From assembly GCF_002024505.1 (NCBI RefSeq), contig NZ_CP019402.1, positions 3,472,001-3,536,000 of the forward strand: a stretch of DNA of 64,000 nt, read 5' to 3'. The translations under genes and the position numbers were made by a program. Source of the DNA: Plantibacter flavus (GTDB lineage: Bacteria; Actinomycetota; Actinomycetes; Actinomycetales; Microbacteriaceae). Shown here piece after piece: positions 62,798 to 64,000 of this stretch. Numbering within the stretch: position 1 is the stretch's first letter; the number at the start of each line of letters is the position of its first letter. The notes below the pieces were generated by a model. That model was not told the origin of the DNA, searched no databases, and saw only the letters and a program-made list of their open reading frames with translations.

Positions 62798-64000
62798 GTG
62801 AGTGAACGCGTCGTTGTGAAGAACCTGGCCGCCCTGTCCGACGGTCCCGTCACCGTCTCCGGATGGGTCGAGACCGTCCGCGACCAGAAGAAGGTGCAGT
62901 TCGTCGTCCTCCGCGACGAGAGCGGCGCCGTCCAGCTGGTGAACCCGGCCGTCCGCGAGGTCGACCCGGAGGTCGAGGGCTCCGCCGACCGCCTCGCCAC
63001 CACCGAGGCGATCTCCGCCCTCGCGCACGGCTCCTTCATCACCGTCACCGGCGAGCTCAAGCACGACGAGCGCGTCAAGCTCGGCGGCATCGAGGTCAAG
63101 GTCGCCACGCTCGAGGTCGTCACCGCCGCCAACCCCGAGACGCCGATCGCTGCGGACTCCTCGCTCGACAAGCGGCTCGACTGGCGCTTCCTCGACCTGC
63201 GCCAGCCGAAGCAGGCCCTGATCTTCCGCATCCAGACGACGTTCGAGCACGCACTGCGTCAGTACTGGATCGACAACGACTTCATCGAGATCCACACCCC
63301 GAAGCTCATGGCGAGCGCGAGCGAGTCGCGCGCCGAGCTCTTCGAGGTCGACTACTTCGAGGGCAAGGCGTACCTCGCGCAGTCCCCGCAGTTCTTCAAG
63401 CAGATGGCGCAGTCCGCCGGCTTCGGCAAGGTGTTCGAGGTCGGACCCGCATTCCGCGCCGACCCGTCGTTCACCAGCCGACACGCGACCGAGTTCACGA
63501 GCGTCGACGCCGAGATCAGCTGGATCGAGTCCCACGAGGACGTCATGCAGCTGCACGAGGAGCTCCTCGTCGCCGGCTTCACGGCGGTCAAGGACAAGCA
63601 CGGCGAGCAGATCTCCGAACTCTTCGGCATCGAGCTCGAGGTCCCGTCGCGTCCGTTCCCGCGCATCCCGCTGGCCGAGGCCAAGCGCATCGTCGCCGAG
63701 CGCGGCTACGAGATCCCCCGCGCCGACGACGACATGGACCCCGAGGGCGAGCGTCAGATCGCGGCCTACGTCAAGGAGACCTTCGGTCACGACTTCGTCT
63801 TCCTGACCGACTACGCGTCGAGCATCCGGCCGTTCTACCACATGCGCAACGCCGAGGACGGCTCGCTCACGAACAGCTACGACCTCATCTACAACGGCGT
63901 CGAGATCTCCACGGGCGCACAGCGCGAGCATCGCGTCGACGTCCTCGTCGAGCAGGCCAAGGAGAAGGGCCTGGAGCCCGAGGAGCTCGAGTTCTACCTC
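62798..64000 (+). CDS. aspS: Aspartyl-tRNA synthetase, archaeal/short type, truncated by window end
   Basis: The first 401 residues are visible. An OB-fold anticodon-binding domain (VTVSGWVETVRDQKKVQFVV) is followed by the class II catalytic core: motif 1 region FIEIHTPKLMASASESRAEL, the flipping loop SPQFFKQ, and motif 2 VFEVGPAFRADPSFTSRHAT. The sequence runs on without the large GAD insertion of standard bacterial AspRS, so this is the short archaeal/eukaryal type of about 435 residues, often annotated as aspartate-tRNA(Asn) ligase. It may therefore charge both Asp and Asn tRNAs. Motif 3 lies past the window end. Confidence 0.94.
   Translation, partial: MSERVVVKNLAALSDGPVTVSGWVETVRDQKKVQFVVLRDESGAVQLVNPAVREVDPEVEGSADRLATTEAISALAHGSFITVTGELKHDERVKLGGIEVKVATLEVVTAANPETPIAADSSLDKRLDWRFLDLRQPKQALIFRIQTTFEHALRQYWIDNDFIEIHTPKLMASASESRAELFEVDYFEGKAYLAQSPQFFKQMAQSAGFGKVFEVGPAFRADPSFTSRHATEFTSVDAEISWIESHEDVMQLHEELLVAGFTAVKDKHGEQISELFGIELEVPSRPFPRIPLAEAKRIVAERGYEIPRADDDMDPEGERQIAAYVKETFGHDFVFLTDYASSIRPFYHMRNAEDGSLTNSYDLIYNGVEISTGAQREHRVDVLVEQAKEKGLEPEELEFYL

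Noticed and set aside
62609..63931. 440-codon minus-strand frame opposite aspS
   Set aside because: The plus strand encodes an unmistakable aspartyl-tRNA synthetase over the same bases. The antisense frame is rich in Leu, Val, Asp and Glu with no motif.

Overview
The window is high-GC actinobacterial DNA with strong G/C bias at third codon positions. Gene content points to Micrococcales, probably Microbacteriaceae (inference): a RamB-type regulator beside isocitrate lyase and malate synthase, a complete treX-treY-treZ operon, a menaquinone locus, system II cytochrome c maturation genes, HadA/HadB-like dehydratases beside murB, a DUF222/HNH protein of the REP13E12 type and a short archaeal-type aspartyl-tRNA synthetase. 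The species cannot be named. Most of the DNA is chromosomal core; no intact prophage, insertion sequence or CRISPR array is visible.

Layout. 1-9.6 kb: LtrA-like membrane protein, an Old Yellow Enzyme reductase, the glyoxylate shunt (ramB, aceA, aceB) and an aspartate-type aminotransferase. 9.6-13.4 kb: murB, hadB- and hadA-like genes, a TauE/SafE exporter, a phosphatase and a DUF3253 protein on the minus strand. 13.4-14.0 kb: a small scar joining two truncated genes plus a phage-like small ORF. 14.0-17.1 kb: a divergent MerR/SDR pair, tRNA-Met and tRNA-Thr, a lytic transglycosylase and a PGPGW membrane protein. 17.2-25.4 kb: a GH13 alpha-glucosidase facing treZ-treY-treX. 25.5-29.6 kb: a Ser/Thr kinase, poxB and rmlB. 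29.6-35.3 kb: a repeat-rich stretch with an M23 peptidase, an inositol monophosphatase-like enzyme, the DUF222/HNH gene, tRNA-Tyr, a second lytic transglycosylase and yajQ. 35.6-42.6 kb: a hydrolase, a Gln-rich membrane protein, a ferredoxin-NADP reductase-like flavoprotein, a polyprenyl diphosphate synthase and an amino acid permease. 42.8-58 kb: menG, menF, menD, menA, menE, menB and menC interleaved with other genes. 58-62.7 kb: ccsB, resB, ccdA, resA and a phosphatase in one operon. 62.8 kb to the end: aspS, cut by the window.

How the genes fit together. The polyprenyl synthase, Men enzymes and the Ccs/Res operon supply menaquinone and c-type cytochromes for respiration. PoxB would feed electrons to the quinone pool and make acetate, which the RamB-linked glyoxylate shunt can use. 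TreX, TreY and TreZ turn glycogen into trehalose. MurB, two lytic transglycosylases and the M23 peptidase act on the cell wall.

Two non-coding patterns stand out. At least 16 start codons lie exactly six bases after a TANNNT hexamer, with six more after CANNNT, which suggests frequent leaderless transcription. A dispersed repeat of about 24 bp (core CTTCGACARGCTCAGGGACC) occurs at six intergenic loci, sometimes as inverted pairs and once expanded into a tandem array with a period of about 20 bp.
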